From Halobacteriovorax sp. HLS (GTDB lineage: Bacteria; Bdellovibrionota; Bacteriovoracia; Bacteriovoracales; Bacteriovoracaceae), in the NCBI RefSeq assembly GCF_004006665.1, contig NZ_QOCL01000003.1:1-64000 (forward strand): a stretch of 64,000 nt of DNA. The letters run 5' to 3'. The notes under the pieces were generated by a model. It searched no databases. It was not told where the DNA came from and saw only the letters and a list, made by a program, of their open reading frames with translations. Shown piece after piece: positions 50,793 through 60,610 of this stretch. Position 1 is the first letter of the stretch, and each line of letters opens with the position of its first letter. A program made the position numbers and the translations under genes.

Positions 50793-51407
50793 TAAGTTCT
50801 TTTCTTCTGCGTAATCGAAAATATATTGTCTAAATTCAAGAATACTCTTATGTCCTAAAAGGTCCATTGAGTTAGGTTCAGATGGAATTACGTCATAGAT
50901 TAAATGTTCCATAGAAAATTGAATCGTCTGCATACCAATATAGAGATTAGTAAAAAAGTCGATATCACCTTTTTGCCAAAATTGGATCAACTCAGCAACA
51001 TCCTGATGATTGTCGCAGCATGGGCAACCTGGACATAGGCCTTTGTTTTCGATAAAGCTTAAGTGATATTGAGTTTGCTCTGCGATCATTCTTTCTCTTT
51101 CATCAGAATCATCAGCAAATCTATTGATTAAAGCTATTGCAACCGTTGGGTTCTTCTTCACCGCTACCAGCAACTCTTCATAGAAAGTTGCGTAAAGAGA
51201 AGTAAAAATACAATCTTCCATTAGAAAGTAAAATAACTCTTCTTCGCTAGTTGCTGTTTCTTTAAGTTTGTCATAGCTCGATAAGGCAAGTGCATAGGGA
51301 AAGTCTGCTTCTCCTTCAAGATCATGAAAATACTTAGCGAGTGGTACTCGGGTTTGTGTTTCTTCAACTTGTGAAGGTGCCTTAAAGAATTTTTCTACAA
51401 TTGACAT
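50790..51407 (-). CDS. Soluble protein with CPGCPCC motif, unknown
   Basis: A 205-residue helical protein not recognised. A cluster of four cysteines (CPGCPCC, about residues 124-130, near two His in QYHLS and DNHQD) may bind a metal. No signal peptide or membrane helix. AAGGAA precedes the ATG; monocistronic between fabH and an aldo/keto reductase. The helical, acid-rich make-up recalls metal-binding chaperone-like proteins, but no function should be assigned. Confidence 0.72.
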   Translation of the reverse strand: MSIVEKFFKAPSQVEETQTRVPLAKYFHDLEGEADFPYALALSSYDKLKETATSEEELFYFLMEDCIFTSLYATFYEELLVAVKKNPTVAIALINRFADDSDERERMIAEQTQYHLSFIENKGLCPGCPCCDNHQDVAELIQFWQKGDIDFFTNLYIGMQTIQFSMEHLIYDVIPSEPNSMDLLGHKSILEFRQYIFDYAEEKNL

Positions 51408-51532
51408 GTGTACGTTCCTTGTTACGCATTCAATAAACTTATTTTAGCATCTATTGAATTATTCTAATATAACTTTCGGAAGCTTTATATAAAATAAAAC
51501 CTGAACGTTTTAGTTGGGAAAAAAAAGCCCTT

Positions 51533-52570
51533 TTATGGTGCAGGATTAGGGCTTTGTGAATGTATTTGATTGATTTTCTCAAGTACTTCGTTACTTAACT
51601 CTATTGTTGCACTCGTAAGATTTTCTTCTAATTGCTTAATTGAAGTGGCGCCGATTATATTTGCGGTTAGAAATGGCCGAGTATTCACAAAGGCCAATGC
51701 TAGCTGAGTAGGACTAAGTCCGTTTTCTTTAGCAAGTTCCATATATTTAAGAGTTGCAGATTGGGCAAGTTCATTTGAGTACCTTGAGTAGTGTTTCCAA
51801 ATATTCAGTCGTGAATTTTGCGTTGAGCTTCCATCTAAGTACTTGCCACTTAAAACACCAAATCCTAGTGGTGAATAGGCAAGTAGTCCGACATCCTCTC
51901 TGTGGGAGATTTCTGAAAGGTTAATCTCAAAAGTTCTATTAAGTAGGTTATATGGATTTTGAATTGATTGGATTAAAGGCAAATTCAATTCTTTGGCAAT
52001 CTGTAAATACTTCATTACACCCCAAGAGGTTTCATTTGAAACTCCTATCTCTCTGATCTTTCCTTGGTCTTTCAACTCTTTTAAAGCACCAAGAATTTCT
52101 TCAATTGGAGTCATCGTCTCTCTAGTGTTGTGAGTGTATTCTCTTTGGCCAAAGAAGTTCGTACTTCTATCTGGCCAGTGTATTTGATAGAGGTCTATGT
52201 AGTCAGTGCCTAGTCGTTTTAAGGAACCTTCAACGGCTTGAAAAATATGTTCCTTATTAAGCTTAGGACCACCTCTAATATGTTTAACGAACTCACCTGG
52301 GCCAACAACTTTTGTTGCCATGATTATCTTATCTCTTTGAGTTTTAAATTTATCCCAATTTCCAATATATTGTTCAGTTCGATGAACTGTCTTTGGGTTT
52401 GGTGGGATAGGGTACATTTCCGCTGTGTCAAAGAAGTTTACTTCATTATCAAGAGCATAATCTAAAATCTCATGAGATTCTGCCTCAGTATTCTGTTGGC
52501 CAAAAGTCATAGTTCCTAAGCAAATTTCACTAACTGAGATTTCAGTTTTCCCTAAATTATTATACTTCAT
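51533..52570 (-). CDS. Aldo/keto reductase (Tas-like)
   Basis: A 345-residue NADPH-dependent aldo/keto reductase. The catalytic set is visible: Asp and Tyr in FDTAEMYPIPP, Lys in IIMATKV and His in LYQIHWPDR. The insert TVHRTEQYIGNW and the overall length match the Tas subfamily. Natural substrate unknown. TAGGAA precedes the ATG; it lies 5 nt after the VC0807-type gene in the same direction, so they form an operon. Confidence 0.93.
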   Translation of the reverse strand: MKYNNLGKTEISVSEICLGTMTFGQQNTEAESHEILDYALDNEVNFFDTAEMYPIPPNPKTVHRTEQYIGNWDKFKTQRDKIIMATKVVGPGEFVKHIRGGPKLNKEHIFQAVEGSLKRLGTDYIDLYQIHWPDRSTNFFGQREYTHNTRETMTPIEEILGALKELKDQGKIREIGVSNETSWGVMKYLQIAKELNLPLIQSIQNPYNLLNRTFEINLSEISHREDVGLLAYSPLGFGVLSGKYLDGSSTQNSRLNIWKHYSRYSNELAQSATLKYMELAKENGLSPTQLALAFVNTRPFLTANIIGATSIKQLEENLTSATIELSNEVLEKINQIHSQSPNPAP

Positions 52571-52575
52571 ATTTC

Positions 52576-53277
52576 CTACTGTTTAATTATAGATTCAATT
52601 TCTAGGTCAGTATTCTTTTTGATCGTCATTACTAGGTAAGCAATGATGACTCCAACCATTATGACCATCGGAACAGATATTACAGGAAAACTCAAAGCGG
52701 TCATTTTACCTAAGCTCTGATTAAACTCCTCACTACCAGGTTCTCCTACAAGTACTTTTACTGCGAGAACATAATTGAGGATCGCTGAAATAAAGAAAGT
52801 ACACGCCAGTAGAAAAGAAGCAATTCTAAGGTTCTTTTCAAATAGGCCGTCATGTCCCTTTTCTTTAAATGTTTTATCAATTAATTCAATATCGATCATC
52901 TGACCTAGAAATAGTTTCACTAGAGGATATTGTGTAAATTGACTATAAAGAACGGCCAATCCCATTATTAGTGGTATTCCAGTTTCTTTTGCAACCATCC
53001 AGCTTTTATCGAGTTGAAATAATCCGATACCACCAGTCATTAATACTGAGAAAAGTCCTAAACCAGAGAAGAAGTTGAATTTCTTCATTTTTATATAGTC
53101 GTATAGCCCATATCCGATAGGAAAACTTAGCGCTAGAATTAAGCTATAGACTTGACCTAAGTGCTGATCGCCACTGAGTTTTGTTAGTATCACCGATGGT
53201 AGGATTACGTTTAAACCTATATTTAAAAATGCGTTCTCTTTTGGTTCTTTTGTATTTTCAACGTTATTTTCTGACAT
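52576..53277 (-). CDS. VC0807-family integral membrane protein
   Basis: A 233-residue protein with about six membrane helices after a short acidic cytoplasmic start. The pattern ILPSVILTKLSGDQHLG and LSFPIGYGLYDYIKMKK match the VC0807 (septation-protein-A-like) family of unknown function. TGAGGAAA precedes the ATG. First gene of an operon with the aldo/keto reductase. Confidence 0.78.
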   Translation of the reverse strand: MSENNVENTKEPKENAFLNIGLNVILPSVILTKLSGDQHLGQVYSLILALSFPIGYGLYDYIKMKKFNFFSGLGLFSVLMTGGIGLFQLDKSWMVAKETGIPLIMGLAVLYSQFTQYPLVKLFLGQMIDIELIDKTFKEKGHDGLFEKNLRIASFLLACTFFISAILNYVLAVKVLVGEPGSEEFNQSLGKMTALSFPVISVPMVIMVGVIIAYLVMTIKKNTDLEIESIIKQ

Positions 53278-53398
53278 TTTGTTTCCTCAAATTAAATATA
53301 CAAAATCTTACATTCATTTTTTTAACTTGTCAGATGAATTTGAATTTGGAACAGTTAAATGTCTAAATTTTATTAAACTAACAATCAAGGATGATGTT

Positions 53399-54673
53399 AT
53401 GAAAAAAATTATACTATCATGTGCTTTGGCGTTTACAGCTAGCGCAGCCGCAACAGACTTCAATGGATACATTGTAAAATTTAAAAAAGGGACAAAGTCC
53501 TTTGATAATAAGGCATTTAATGCTTTAGGTGAATTTAAGAGAATGAACTTTTCTTTTGGTGAGTTTGCAACATTAAAAGGCGCAAATATTTCTAACAAGA
53601 GTGTTAAGTCTCTTGAAAACCACCCAGATGTTGAGTATATCGAACCAAACTGGATTATCACTGTTGATCCAGCGCAAAAGTCTGAAACTATTTCTGATCC
53701 AAGCTATTCACAACAATGGGGATTAAAAAATACAGGAACAAATTCTGGTGGTTGGTTTTCTTCTGGTAAGGCCGGTGAAGACGTTAATGCTGAGAATGCT
53801 TGGAATATCACAAAGGGTAGTAAAGATATAATCGTTGCTGTTATTGATACAGGAATTGATTATAGACATGCAGACTTAAAAGATAATCTTTGGGTTAATG
53901 ATGCTGAACTAAATGGTGAAGCAGGTGTTGATGACGACGGAAATGGTTATATTGACGATGTTTATGGTTATGATTTCGCAAATAACGACGCAGATCCTTT
54001 AGATGGTCACGGTCATGGGACACACTGTTCAGGTGTAATTGGAGCTTCTCACAATAATAAAGGTGTGAGAGGAGTTATGGCAGACGTTAAGCTAATGGGT
54101 ATTAAGTTTTTAACAGACAAAGGTTCTGGTGAAACTATTGGTGCAATTAAAGCGATTGAATATGCTGTAAAAAATGGTGCACATATAACTTCAAATTCTT
54201 GGGGTGGTGGAGAAAGATCGGAAGCGCTTAAGGAAGCAATCAAAGCTGCTTATGATGCTGGGACTATGTTTGTTGCAGCTGCTGGTAACGAGAGAAATGA
54301 TAACGATGCAAGACCAACTTATCCTGCTGCTTACAAAGTAGACGGAATTATCACAGTTGGAGCAATGGACGGTAAGGGTAATAGATCAAGCTTCTCTAAT
54401 TACGGAAAAACTTCTGTACATGTATTTGCACCAGGTTCAAATATTTTATCGACAGTTACGAATGGTAGATACCAGAAGATGTCTGGAACATCTATGGCGA
54501 CTCCTTTTGTATCAGGTGTACTAGGTCTTTTACTTGCTAACGAGCCAGGGTTAACTATTGATGAGGCAAAATCTCAATTAATGGACTCGACAGTGAGAAA
54601 TCGTTCACTTGGTCAGTACTCAGTTGCTGGTAGAGTTGATGCATTTAGAATGCTAAGAAACGAAAGAAACTAA
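53399..54673 (+). CDS. Secreted subtilisin-family (S8) protease
   Basis: The ATG at 53399 is chosen over 53279 because AAGGATGA precedes it and the signal peptide (MKKIILSCALAFTASAAA) begins there; 424 residues. An I9-type propeptide (about 22-90, ending near HPDVEYIEPNW) precedes the S8 catalytic domain. The triad is Asp in VIDTGIDYRHADL, His in GHGTHCSGVIG and Ser in GTSMATPFVSG, with Asn in SNSWGGG/AAGNE as oxyanion site. No C-terminal extra domain, so it is a compact exported enzyme. Such subtilisins are abundant in predatory bacteria. Confidence 0.96.
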   Translation: MKKIILSCALAFTASAAATDFNGYIVKFKKGTKSFDNKAFNALGEFKRMNFSFGEFATLKGANISNKSVKSLENHPDVEYIEPNWIITVDPAQKSETISDPSYSQQWGLKNTGTNSGGWFSSGKAGEDVNAENAWNITKGSKDIIVAVIDTGIDYRHADLKDNLWVNDAELNGEAGVDDDGNGYIDDVYGYDFANNDADPLDGHGHGTHCSGVIGASHNNKGVRGVMADVKLMGIKFLTDKGSGETIGAIKAIEYAVKNGAHITSNSWGGGERSEALKEAIKAAYDAGTMFVAAAGNERNDNDARPTYPAAYKVDGIITVGAMDGKGNRSSFSNYGKTSVHVFAPGSNILSTVTNGRYQKMSGTSMATPFVSGVLGLLLANEPGLTIDEAKSQLMDSTVRNRSLGQYSVAGRVDAFRMLRNERN

Positions 54674-54684
54674 CAAAAACAATA

Positions 54685-54713
54685 GTTTACGACCTTGTTC
54701 TGAGGTCGTAAAC
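54685..54713 (+). terminator. Strong hairpin after the subtilisin gene
   Basis: GTTTACGACCT (54685-54695), 7-nt loop, AGGTCGTAAAC (54703-54713): an 11-bp perfect stem 12 nt after the stop. The following sequence is only moderately T-rich, so it may terminate weakly or protect the mRNA 3' end. Confidence 0.65.
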
Positions 54714-54838
54714 ATCTTCAATAATTTACATAAACTTAACATTTACATGAATTCCACCTCACTGAAAAATTTAGTTTTCCTATTATAGTAAAGCTAAGAG
54801 ATCTTCTAGATCGAAGTTCTCACAAAAAGGGAGAGTTT

Positions 54839-55333
54839 ATGAAATTTATTCAATTGGCCTTACTACTTTCTGTAGCCGCATTTGGTTTTAATACTTTTTC
54901 AAATGAAACAGAGTCTGATGTCGTTTATGAAGGTGATATGAAGATTCAGTCTTCAAGAACTTATTCTCCAGACTCATTTAATAATTTCCAGGCCCTCGTG
55001 GAATATGGAAGATTTTATGAGATACCTGAAGAGATTGACGTTGTGTCTGGAGACGCTGGCCAGGGATGGTATTCATTAGTACTAGGTGAGAGAAAGTTTT
55101 GTTATCGCGGAAACTCTGTTGATGATGCAAGCAGTGTTGGTAATCAGTTTATTCTATCTGGAGAACTTTTAAATTTATATGATGATTGTGTTTCAGAAAA
55201 CTTTGATGACGAGATTGATGAGTTTATTTACCTAGAAGAAGGAGACGTTGTATTTGGTGTTATTGATGGTGGAGCTTGTTTTAAATGTGGTCCAATTGAA
55301 GTAGAAGCTGATCTTCTACAAGCAAATGACTAG
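54839..55333 (+). CDS. Exported acidic protein, unknown
   Basis: A 164-residue protein with a signal peptide (about 1-20) and an acidic mature domain with four Cys (KFCYRG, DDCVSE, ACFKCG). The CFKCG pair near the end could be redox active or bind metal. Not recognised. AAAGGGAGAG gives a strong ribosome binding site. It overlaps the convergent hydrolase gene by 4 nt. Confidence 0.75.
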   Translation: MKFIQLALLLSVAAFGFNTFSNETESDVVYEGDMKIQSSRTYSPDSFNNFQALVEYGRFYEIPEEIDVVSGDAGQGWYSLVLGERKFCYRGNSVDDASSVGNQFILSGELLNLYDDCVSENFDDEIDEFIYLEEGDVVFGVIDGGACFKCGPIEVEADLLQAND

Positions 55334-56433
55334 TTAAAATAATGAATAGACTTCTCTACAATCCATTTAAACTTTGCTTCTTTAGTATAGGAAGCGTGGC
55401 CAAAGAGAGTTAGAAGAGCATTCGGAAGTTTGGAGTCATCTTTGAAGTCGACTAGAAGATGATGTCCATTATCATGAAGACGCTTTCTAAATTTAATATT
55501 TCTTCTTAGGGTTTCAATACTAGGTCCCATATCAAGTATCAAGTCTAACTCACTATTGATCTTTCTCTCTTTACTCACAGGACTTAATATATCACTTCCT
55601 TCAACCGCCCACTGCTGAATATAGTCACCATTTTTCGTTGTCATTGAACTAGATACAGTTCCTCCCTGTGCAATAGGACCCCTATGGTTAATCACATGTA
55701 GTAAATTCATATTTTTAGATAGTTTCCAAGGATATCTGATGGGAGTACCTAGTGTTACAAAATCAAACTTCAAATGCTTTGCTAAAGAGATAGCTTCAAA
55801 TAAAACTCTTCTTTGATCTTGCTCTAGTTCCATTGCCGTAATGATTTGTTTACGAATTAATTCATCATTAAGAATAAGCGTTATGAGTGAAAAAAGCTGC
55901 CCCGCATGGGAATGACCATAGAGCAAAACTTTACTGTCTTTGTCACAATTTCTAAGAATATCTAATAATAATTCAAGGGCCCCTTTTACACGAGCATAAT
56001 GATGGTTACTTGAAGACCATGTATAATTAATAAATTTAGTGGACTCGTTAAAGTGTCCTTTTACTTTTTCTATTGTTTGCTTGTGAAAATTTCCAAAATC
56101 TCTTATTAAGAAGTCTTGGCCACTTTTAGTTTGCTGCCTAATTTTTGGAATAATAGTTGAACTTAGATTTGGAAAAGCATTTTCTAGTAAAGAGATAAGG
56201 TCGATTGGGTCACTTCCTACAAATGTACCATGTACGAAATAGACAGTTTTAGCATTATGTTTGACGTTACTTAAAACTTCATCTTGGTCGAAGCTTAGGA
56301 ATTCATGGGTTGAGTTTTCAGGTAGCAATTTTTCATAACTCTGCTTCTGTACTCTTTGTAAATTTGCTTTTCTTCTCTTTAAAAATAGGAAGAGAAAAAA
56401 TGAGATAATTGTGATGATTATTAAAAATTGCAT
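55330..56433 (-). CDS. Membrane-anchored alpha/beta-hydrolase, lipase-like
   Basis: A 367-residue protein with an N-terminal membrane helix (1-19) and basic stop-transfer residues (KRRKAN). The alpha/beta-hydrolase features are the oxyanion loop VYFVHGTFVG and the nucleophile elbow YGHSHAGQ, where the last Gly of GxSxG is Ala, as in some lipases. A C-terminal His (DNGHHLLVD) may complete the triad. It probably acts on lipids or esters at the membrane. TATAAT lies 5 nt before the ATG without Shine-Dalgarno. Confidence 0.78.
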   Translation of the reverse strand: MQFLIIITIISFFLFLFLKRRKANLQRVQKQSYEKLLPENSTHEFLSFDQDEVLSNVKHNAKTVYFVHGTFVGSDPIDLISLLENAFPNLSSTIIPKIRQQTKSGQDFLIRDFGNFHKQTIEKVKGHFNESTKFINYTWSSSNHHYARVKGALELLLDILRNCDKDSKVLLYGHSHAGQLFSLITLILNDELIRKQIITAMELEQDQRRVLFEAISLAKHLKFDFVTLGTPIRYPWKLSKNMNLLHVINHRGPIAQGGTVSSSMTTKNGDYIQQWAVEGSDILSPVSKERKINSELDLILDMGPSIETLRRNIKFRKRLHDNGHHLLVDFKDDSKLPNALLTLFGHASYTKEAKFKWIVEKSIHYFN

Positions 56434-56477
56434 AACAAATTATAGCGAAATAAATACCCTTATGGTAGTTATGATCT

Positions 56478-56915
56478 ATGTTAACAAAAGTTAAAGCGAT
56501 ATTATCTAAAATTCTCCCTAAGAAGTTGAGTCCTGAAGACATTACACCGTACTTGTTAATCGGAGAGGAAAAGGGTCTAAAAAAGCTGGTTGACCAATTT
56601 TATTTTTATATGGACGAGTTAGAAGAAGCGGCCGAGTGCAGAGCTCTTCATGGGCAAAGTTTAGATTCAGCAAATAAAAAATTATTTATGTTTCTTTCTG
56701 GTTGGCTTGGTGGTCCTTCTCTTTATATTGAAAAATATGGTCATCCAAAAATGAGACGCAGACACTTTCCATTTAAAATAACACCTCTAGAGCGTGATCA
56801 ATGGTTATTATGTATGAGAAAGGCCATGGATGATATGAGTTATCAAGCAGAATTAGATGATTATCTTTATAAGAGTTTTTCCCAATTTGCTGAACATATG
56901 CGTAATTCAGATTAA
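56478..56915 (+). CDS. Group II truncated haemoglobin
   Basis: A 145-residue globin of the trHbO type. The core shows the proximal His96 (RRRHFPFKI), the SGWLGGPSLYIEKYGHP block with the group II Trp nearby, and the C-terminal WLLCMRKAMDD helix. These haem proteins bind oxygen or handle peroxide and nitric oxide. It has no clear Shine-Dalgarno; divergent from the hydrolase gene, with a very short spacer. Confidence 0.94.
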   Translation: MLTKVKAILSKILPKKLSPEDITPYLLIGEEKGLKKLVDQFYFYMDELEEAAECRALHGQSLDSANKKLFMFLSGWLGGPSLYIEKYGHPKMRRRHFPFKITPLERDQWLLCMRKAMDDMSYQAELDDYLYKSFSQFAEHMRNSD

Positions 56916-57373
56916 GAGATTGTTTCTAATTTGATCACTTCTTTAGTTGCGTTCTGTCTTTTCTTTATTAAGTCTAAAATCTTAACTTTACTAAAGTTTT
57001 TAATTGGAGATTCATCAAGTTGATTAACTAGCTCTATAGCTCTTTCAAAGTGGCCCCTAGCGCTTTCATCATCAGCAGATATTTCTTCTTTTAATGCAGC
57101 AGCGCAAATCTTAATTAGGGCCTTGCAGAAAATTGCTTCAGGGCCCACTCTTTTATGAAAGTTCCAAATGGCCTCAAGGTAGACATGTGCTTCCCAGTAG
57201 TAATCATGATTAAATAAATCGATGGCATAGAGAAAGTCAGGATTTTCAATAGAGAGTGCACTTGAGTGGACTTCGGAATTTCCAAAGGAGTGACCACCCT
57301 CCTTATTTGGATGGGTGTGTTGCCCAGGTCGAAAAGCGTAAGCTGGAAGTTCTCTGACTGGGCAGTATCGCAT
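56912..57373 (-). CDS. DUF309-family protein
   Basis: A 153-residue protein with the DUF309 pattern: FLYAIDLFNHDYYWEAHVYLEAIW (conserved His/Glu pair) followed by a second helix pair with ARGHFERA. The family is all-helical and of unknown function. It starts 1 nt after the exonuclease stop, so the two are made together. Confidence 0.85.
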   Translation of the reverse strand: MRYCPVRELPAYAFRPGQHTHPNKEGGHSFGNSEVHSSALSIENPDFLYAIDLFNHDYYWEAHVYLEAIWNFHKRVGPEAIFCKALIKICAAALKEEISADDESARGHFERAIELVNQLDESPIKNFSKVKILDLIKKRQNATKEVIKLETIS

Positions 57374-57374
57374 T

Positions 57375-58145
57375 CTAGTCTAAGTGCCAGTCGAAATCAT
57401 AATTGAGCTTGCCTTCTTCAATTAGAATTCTATGTACAATCTTTGTCCAAGTCTTGTTGCCAGGGTTCCATGAAAACTTTGCTCTTGAAACTTTACTTTT
57501 CACTTTATTAAAGTCGTCAACATCTCTTTGATTCTTCCAGTTTGGAGCAGTCAGCTCTGCTATGATTTTAACCTTCGGTGAAGAGGCCAGTGCCGCAATT
57601 CTATCAAAGTCATAGTTAGCTGCAACTTTAAACATCGCTAGAACATCAGTAACGGCCCTGTGAGGAAAAGGATTAATAAATCCATGTGCATGTTCAAGAG
57701 CTGAAAGTGAGTTTGCAATTATTCTTTTTGGGAATTCAATATCTGTTTTAGAATCTATCCAAGTCATTTCAGGAAATGGTACTCGATATCTCTCAAACAT
57801 AGCTCTTAGCATTGGGATATCGTAATTAGGTCCATTGTGGGCCATGATGAAGTCGGCCTTTTTCATGAAAATTGAAAGCCTTTCTAAGGCCATTCTTATT
57901 TCGTCACCTGTTAGTCCATAATTATTTAAGATCTCATCATTAAGGCCAGTCAACTCTTCGATCTCTTCTGAGATTGATAGCCGATCTGATTCATTGATTA
58001 GTTCAGAATAAATTTTTATTGGTTGATTATACTTTGTATCCCATAGGACAGCTCCAATTTCAGTAACGCGATCTACTGCTAAATTAACTCCGTTTTCAAC
58101 GAGGTTTTCATTCATTCCTTCTAAATCGATACCTAAAATTAGCAT
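57375..58145 (-). CDS. DEDDh 3'-5' exonuclease (DnaQ-like)
   Basis: A 256-residue protein. Exonuclease motifs: ExoI GIDLEG (Asp, Glu), ExoII HNGPNYDIPML (Asp) and ExoIII HRAVTDVLAM (His, Asp). These remove nucleotides from DNA or RNA 3' ends using two metal ions. The C-terminal part (about 195-256) is an extra small domain with NPGNKTWTKIVHR, not part of DnaQ epsilon. AAAAGGA supports the start. First gene of an operon with the DUF309 gene. Confidence 0.9.
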   Translation of the reverse strand: MLILGIDLEGMNENLVENGVNLAVDRVTEIGAVLWDTKYNQPIKIYSELINESDRLSISEEIEELTGLNDEILNNYGLTGDEIRMALERLSIFMKKADFIMAHNGPNYDIPMLRAMFERYRVPFPEMTWIDSKTDIEFPKRIIANSLSALEHAHGFINPFPHRAVTDVLAMFKVAANYDFDRIAALASSPKVKIIAELTAPNWKNQRDVDDFNKVKSKVSRAKFSWNPGNKTWTKIVHRILIEEGKLNYDFDWHLD

Positions 58146-58298
58146 AGAGTTCCTTTTAATTGTAATTACAGTGAGTTAAACTTATATAGGCTTTATTGTT
58201 TCTTTTCAATTATCTTTTAAAAAAGATGATGAATTTTAGGTAAAAAATGATAGAGTTATGACTTAAGTTCATGAAATCACGAAAGGTGCTAAGAATAC

Positions 58299-59900
58299 AT
58301 GAAACTGTATTTAATACTTATTTTTACAGCTATTTCTATGGCATTTGCTACAGGCTACGTTTCTTTACTTTTGAAAGGAACTTATACTTCTACGGCAGAT
58401 GATATTTTAGACATAACGAAACTTAAACTTAGCTTTCAAAAGTCAGTTGCGCCTAAAACAATAGTTAACTTTAATTCTCTGTACTATTCTCCAGAGCAGT
58501 TTCAACTTATTGATCCTATATACACTTTACCTGAACCTGGATCAGATAAGAGTGTTCAGTACTATTCAAGTGATGATTGTTTTAAAGGTTTAAATACTCT
58601 TATCAACAGAGTTAATTTTGAGAAGGTTTGGATTTGGGAAGAGTATAGATGTGGAAAGTTAGATTCGCTTCCAGCTCAGTTTTTTAAAAATGCACCTTAT
58701 GTTCATCCTAGTGGAAAGAGTTATGCCTATTTAGCATTTCTTTTAAACAAGAACTATAATAAAACGAGAGGCTGGGCCCTTGAGCATTTACAATTCTTTC
58801 ACATAACAGAGCTCTCTTCTGTTGATGAATCAATTGGTGATTTAGGATCTAAGTTTTCTTTTTTAGGGCAACTGGATTCGGATACACTTCGTCGTATCTC
58901 AACGGGTCAAGGAACTATCTTAACAGAAGACTATTTGCTTGCGCGTATTAAGTATCCATCTTTCTTTTCAATCCTAGAGTATCGATTCTATGCAAGAGAA
59001 GATTTAGAAGGCTTCCTTAAAGATTCTCCTTATTTCTTACATAACTATAGATTTGGAAGAAATTGTTTCTATAAAGATGGTCAGCTTTGCTGGGAATATA
59101 GAGTCGGTCATATTTTAACAATTGCAAATAAAGGGACTGTTATCTTTTTATTTGGTCTTGTATTCATCTGTATCATCGTCGTTAGATTACTGATAATTAG
59201 AATTAAGAATCAAAAGCATGAAGATGAAAAGAGAAGATTAGCTCTCAGAATTCTTGGACACGAATTTAGAACACCTATTACTAGTATGCTTCTGTTAGTT
59301 GAAAAACTAAATAAGAGATTTGATAAGATGGACCCTGAGGTTCAGGACACTTTTTTACGTATTTCTGGAGAAGTTTATAGGTTGCAGCGCTTAACTGAAA
59401 CTTCTCGACATTATCTAAAGGCAAATAAAGGGAAGAAACTCATTCATATGAACCCTGAAAAGATTAGTTCTATGAACGATTTCTTATATGATATTGCGCT
59501 ACCTTTTATCGACTTACATGGTGACGATATAGTTTTAGAACTTCCTGAAGAGGATTTTGAATTTGTGCTAGATTCATACTGGGTTTCAATTCTTTTAAAG
59601 AATTTATTAAATAATGCTTTCTTTCACGGAAAGCCTCCAGTTGTTTTTAAGGTCGTGCAGATTAAAGACAGCATTGAATTTTCAATTATTGATCAAGGGG
59701 AAGTTCAATTTGATTCTTGGGGTGTCATGTCTGAAGAGTTTGCGAAAGGAAATAAGAGCTCAGGAACAGGGCTTGGGCTTAATATTGTAAAACAGGTTGT
59801 CAAAGAAATGGGCAGTGAAATTCAATTTTCTAAAAACCCTACGACCTTCAAATTTATTTTAAAGAAAATTAAAGTAACTCGAGGAGATAGTGAATTATGA
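58299..59900 (+). CDS. Sensor histidine kinase
   Basis: A 533-residue membrane kinase: helix at 4-24, a large periplasmic domain (about 25-275, with Cys pairs DDCFKG/YRCGK and NCFYKDGQLC), a second helix (about 278-300), HisKA with His321 (LGHEFRTPITS) and an HATPase (NLLNNAFFHG, IDQGEVQFD, GTGLGLNIV). The G1 box is altered (DQGEV instead of DxGxG), yet the rest is intact. AAAGGTG precedes the ATG. The response regulator overlaps its 3' end by 4 nt, forming a classical pair. Confidence 0.93.
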   Translation: MKLYLILIFTAISMAFATGYVSLLLKGTYTSTADDILDITKLKLSFQKSVAPKTIVNFNSLYYSPEQFQLIDPIYTLPEPGSDKSVQYYSSDDCFKGLNTLINRVNFEKVWIWEEYRCGKLDSLPAQFFKNAPYVHPSGKSYAYLAFLLNKNYNKTRGWALEHLQFFHITELSSVDESIGDLGSKFSFLGQLDSDTLRRISTGQGTILTEDYLLARIKYPSFFSILEYRFYAREDLEGFLKDSPYFLHNYRFGRNCFYKDGQLCWEYRVGHILTIANKGTVIFLFGLVFICIIVVRLLIIRIKNQKHEDEKRRLALRILGHEFRTPITSMLLLVEKLNKRFDKMDPEVQDTFLRISGEVYRLQRLTETSRHYLKANKGKKLIHMNPEKISSMNDFLYDIALPFIDLHGDDIVLELPEEDFEFVLDSYWVSILLKNLLNNAFFHGKPPVVFKVVQIKDSIEFSIIDQGEVQFDSWGVMSEEFAKGNKSSGTGLGLNIVKQVVKEMGSEIQFSKNPTTFKFILKKIKVTRGDSEL

Positions 59901-60571
59901 GCAAAATATTATTAGTAGAGGATGATGACAGTTTAGGATCTTCACTAAATAGTTACCTTGTAGATGAAGGCCATGAAGTAAAATGGGCCCAATCTCTTGA
60001 AGAGGCGAGAAGTAAAACAGGTGAAGAAGAGATCGTTATTCTAGATTGGATGCTTCCTGATGGACAAGGGGTAGACTTCTTAAAAGAATTACGAAATGAC
60101 GGAATTTCAATACCAGTTATCATGTTGACTGCTAGAACTGATTTGATTGATAAAGTTATCGGACTAGAGGCCGGTGCAAATGATTATATGACTAAACCTT
60201 TTGAACCTAGAGAGCTTGTTGCAAGAATTAGAGTTCAATTAAGAGATTATTCTCCTAGTGAAGTCGTTGAATTAAATGAAGTTATTGTTAGAGGGGATCT
60301 CTCTATCGATAAAGGGCAAAGAGTTATCAAGTGGCATGGTAAAGAAGTAGAGTTCACAAAAATGGAATTTGACTTTCTTACTTTACTTGCTGAGAGTCCA
60401 AATCGTGCATTCCCAAGAGAAGAGATTCTTAATAAGGTTTGGGGGTATGAAAATTATCCATCAACTAGAACTGTTGATACTCATGTTCTTCAAATTAGAC
60501 AAAAGTTAAGTGATGAGTTAATTGAGACAGTTAGAGGGATTGGTTATAGGTTTAAGCACTCTCAAAGTTGA
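59897..60571 (+). CDS. OmpR/PhoB-family response regulator
   Basis: A 224-residue regulator with receiver (1-115; EDDD, Asp50 in ILDWMLPDGQG, Lys in TKPF) and a winged-helix DNA-binding domain (about 130-222; TKMEFDFLTLLAESPNRAFPREEIL and TRTVDTHVLQIRQKL). It is cotranscribed with the upstream kinase (ATGA overlap) and is its cognate partner. Confidence 0.96.
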   Translation: MSKILLVEDDDSLGSSLNSYLVDEGHEVKWAQSLEEARSKTGEEEIVILDWMLPDGQGVDFLKELRNDGISIPVIMLTARTDLIDKVIGLEAGANDYMTKPFEPRELVARIRVQLRDYSPSEVVELNEVIVRGDLSIDKGQRVIKWHGKEVEFTKMEFDFLTLLAESPNRAFPREEILNKVWGYENYPSTRTVDTHVLQIRQKLSDELIETVRGIGYRFKHSQS

Positions 60572-60610
60572 CACAAAACTGACATTAAGACGACCAGAAA
60601 TTTTCACTCT

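Noticed and set aside
53314-53661. Minus-strand ORF of 115 codons across the subtilisin start
   Set aside because: It overlaps a clearly coding protease and its signal peptide; no start signals or domain features.
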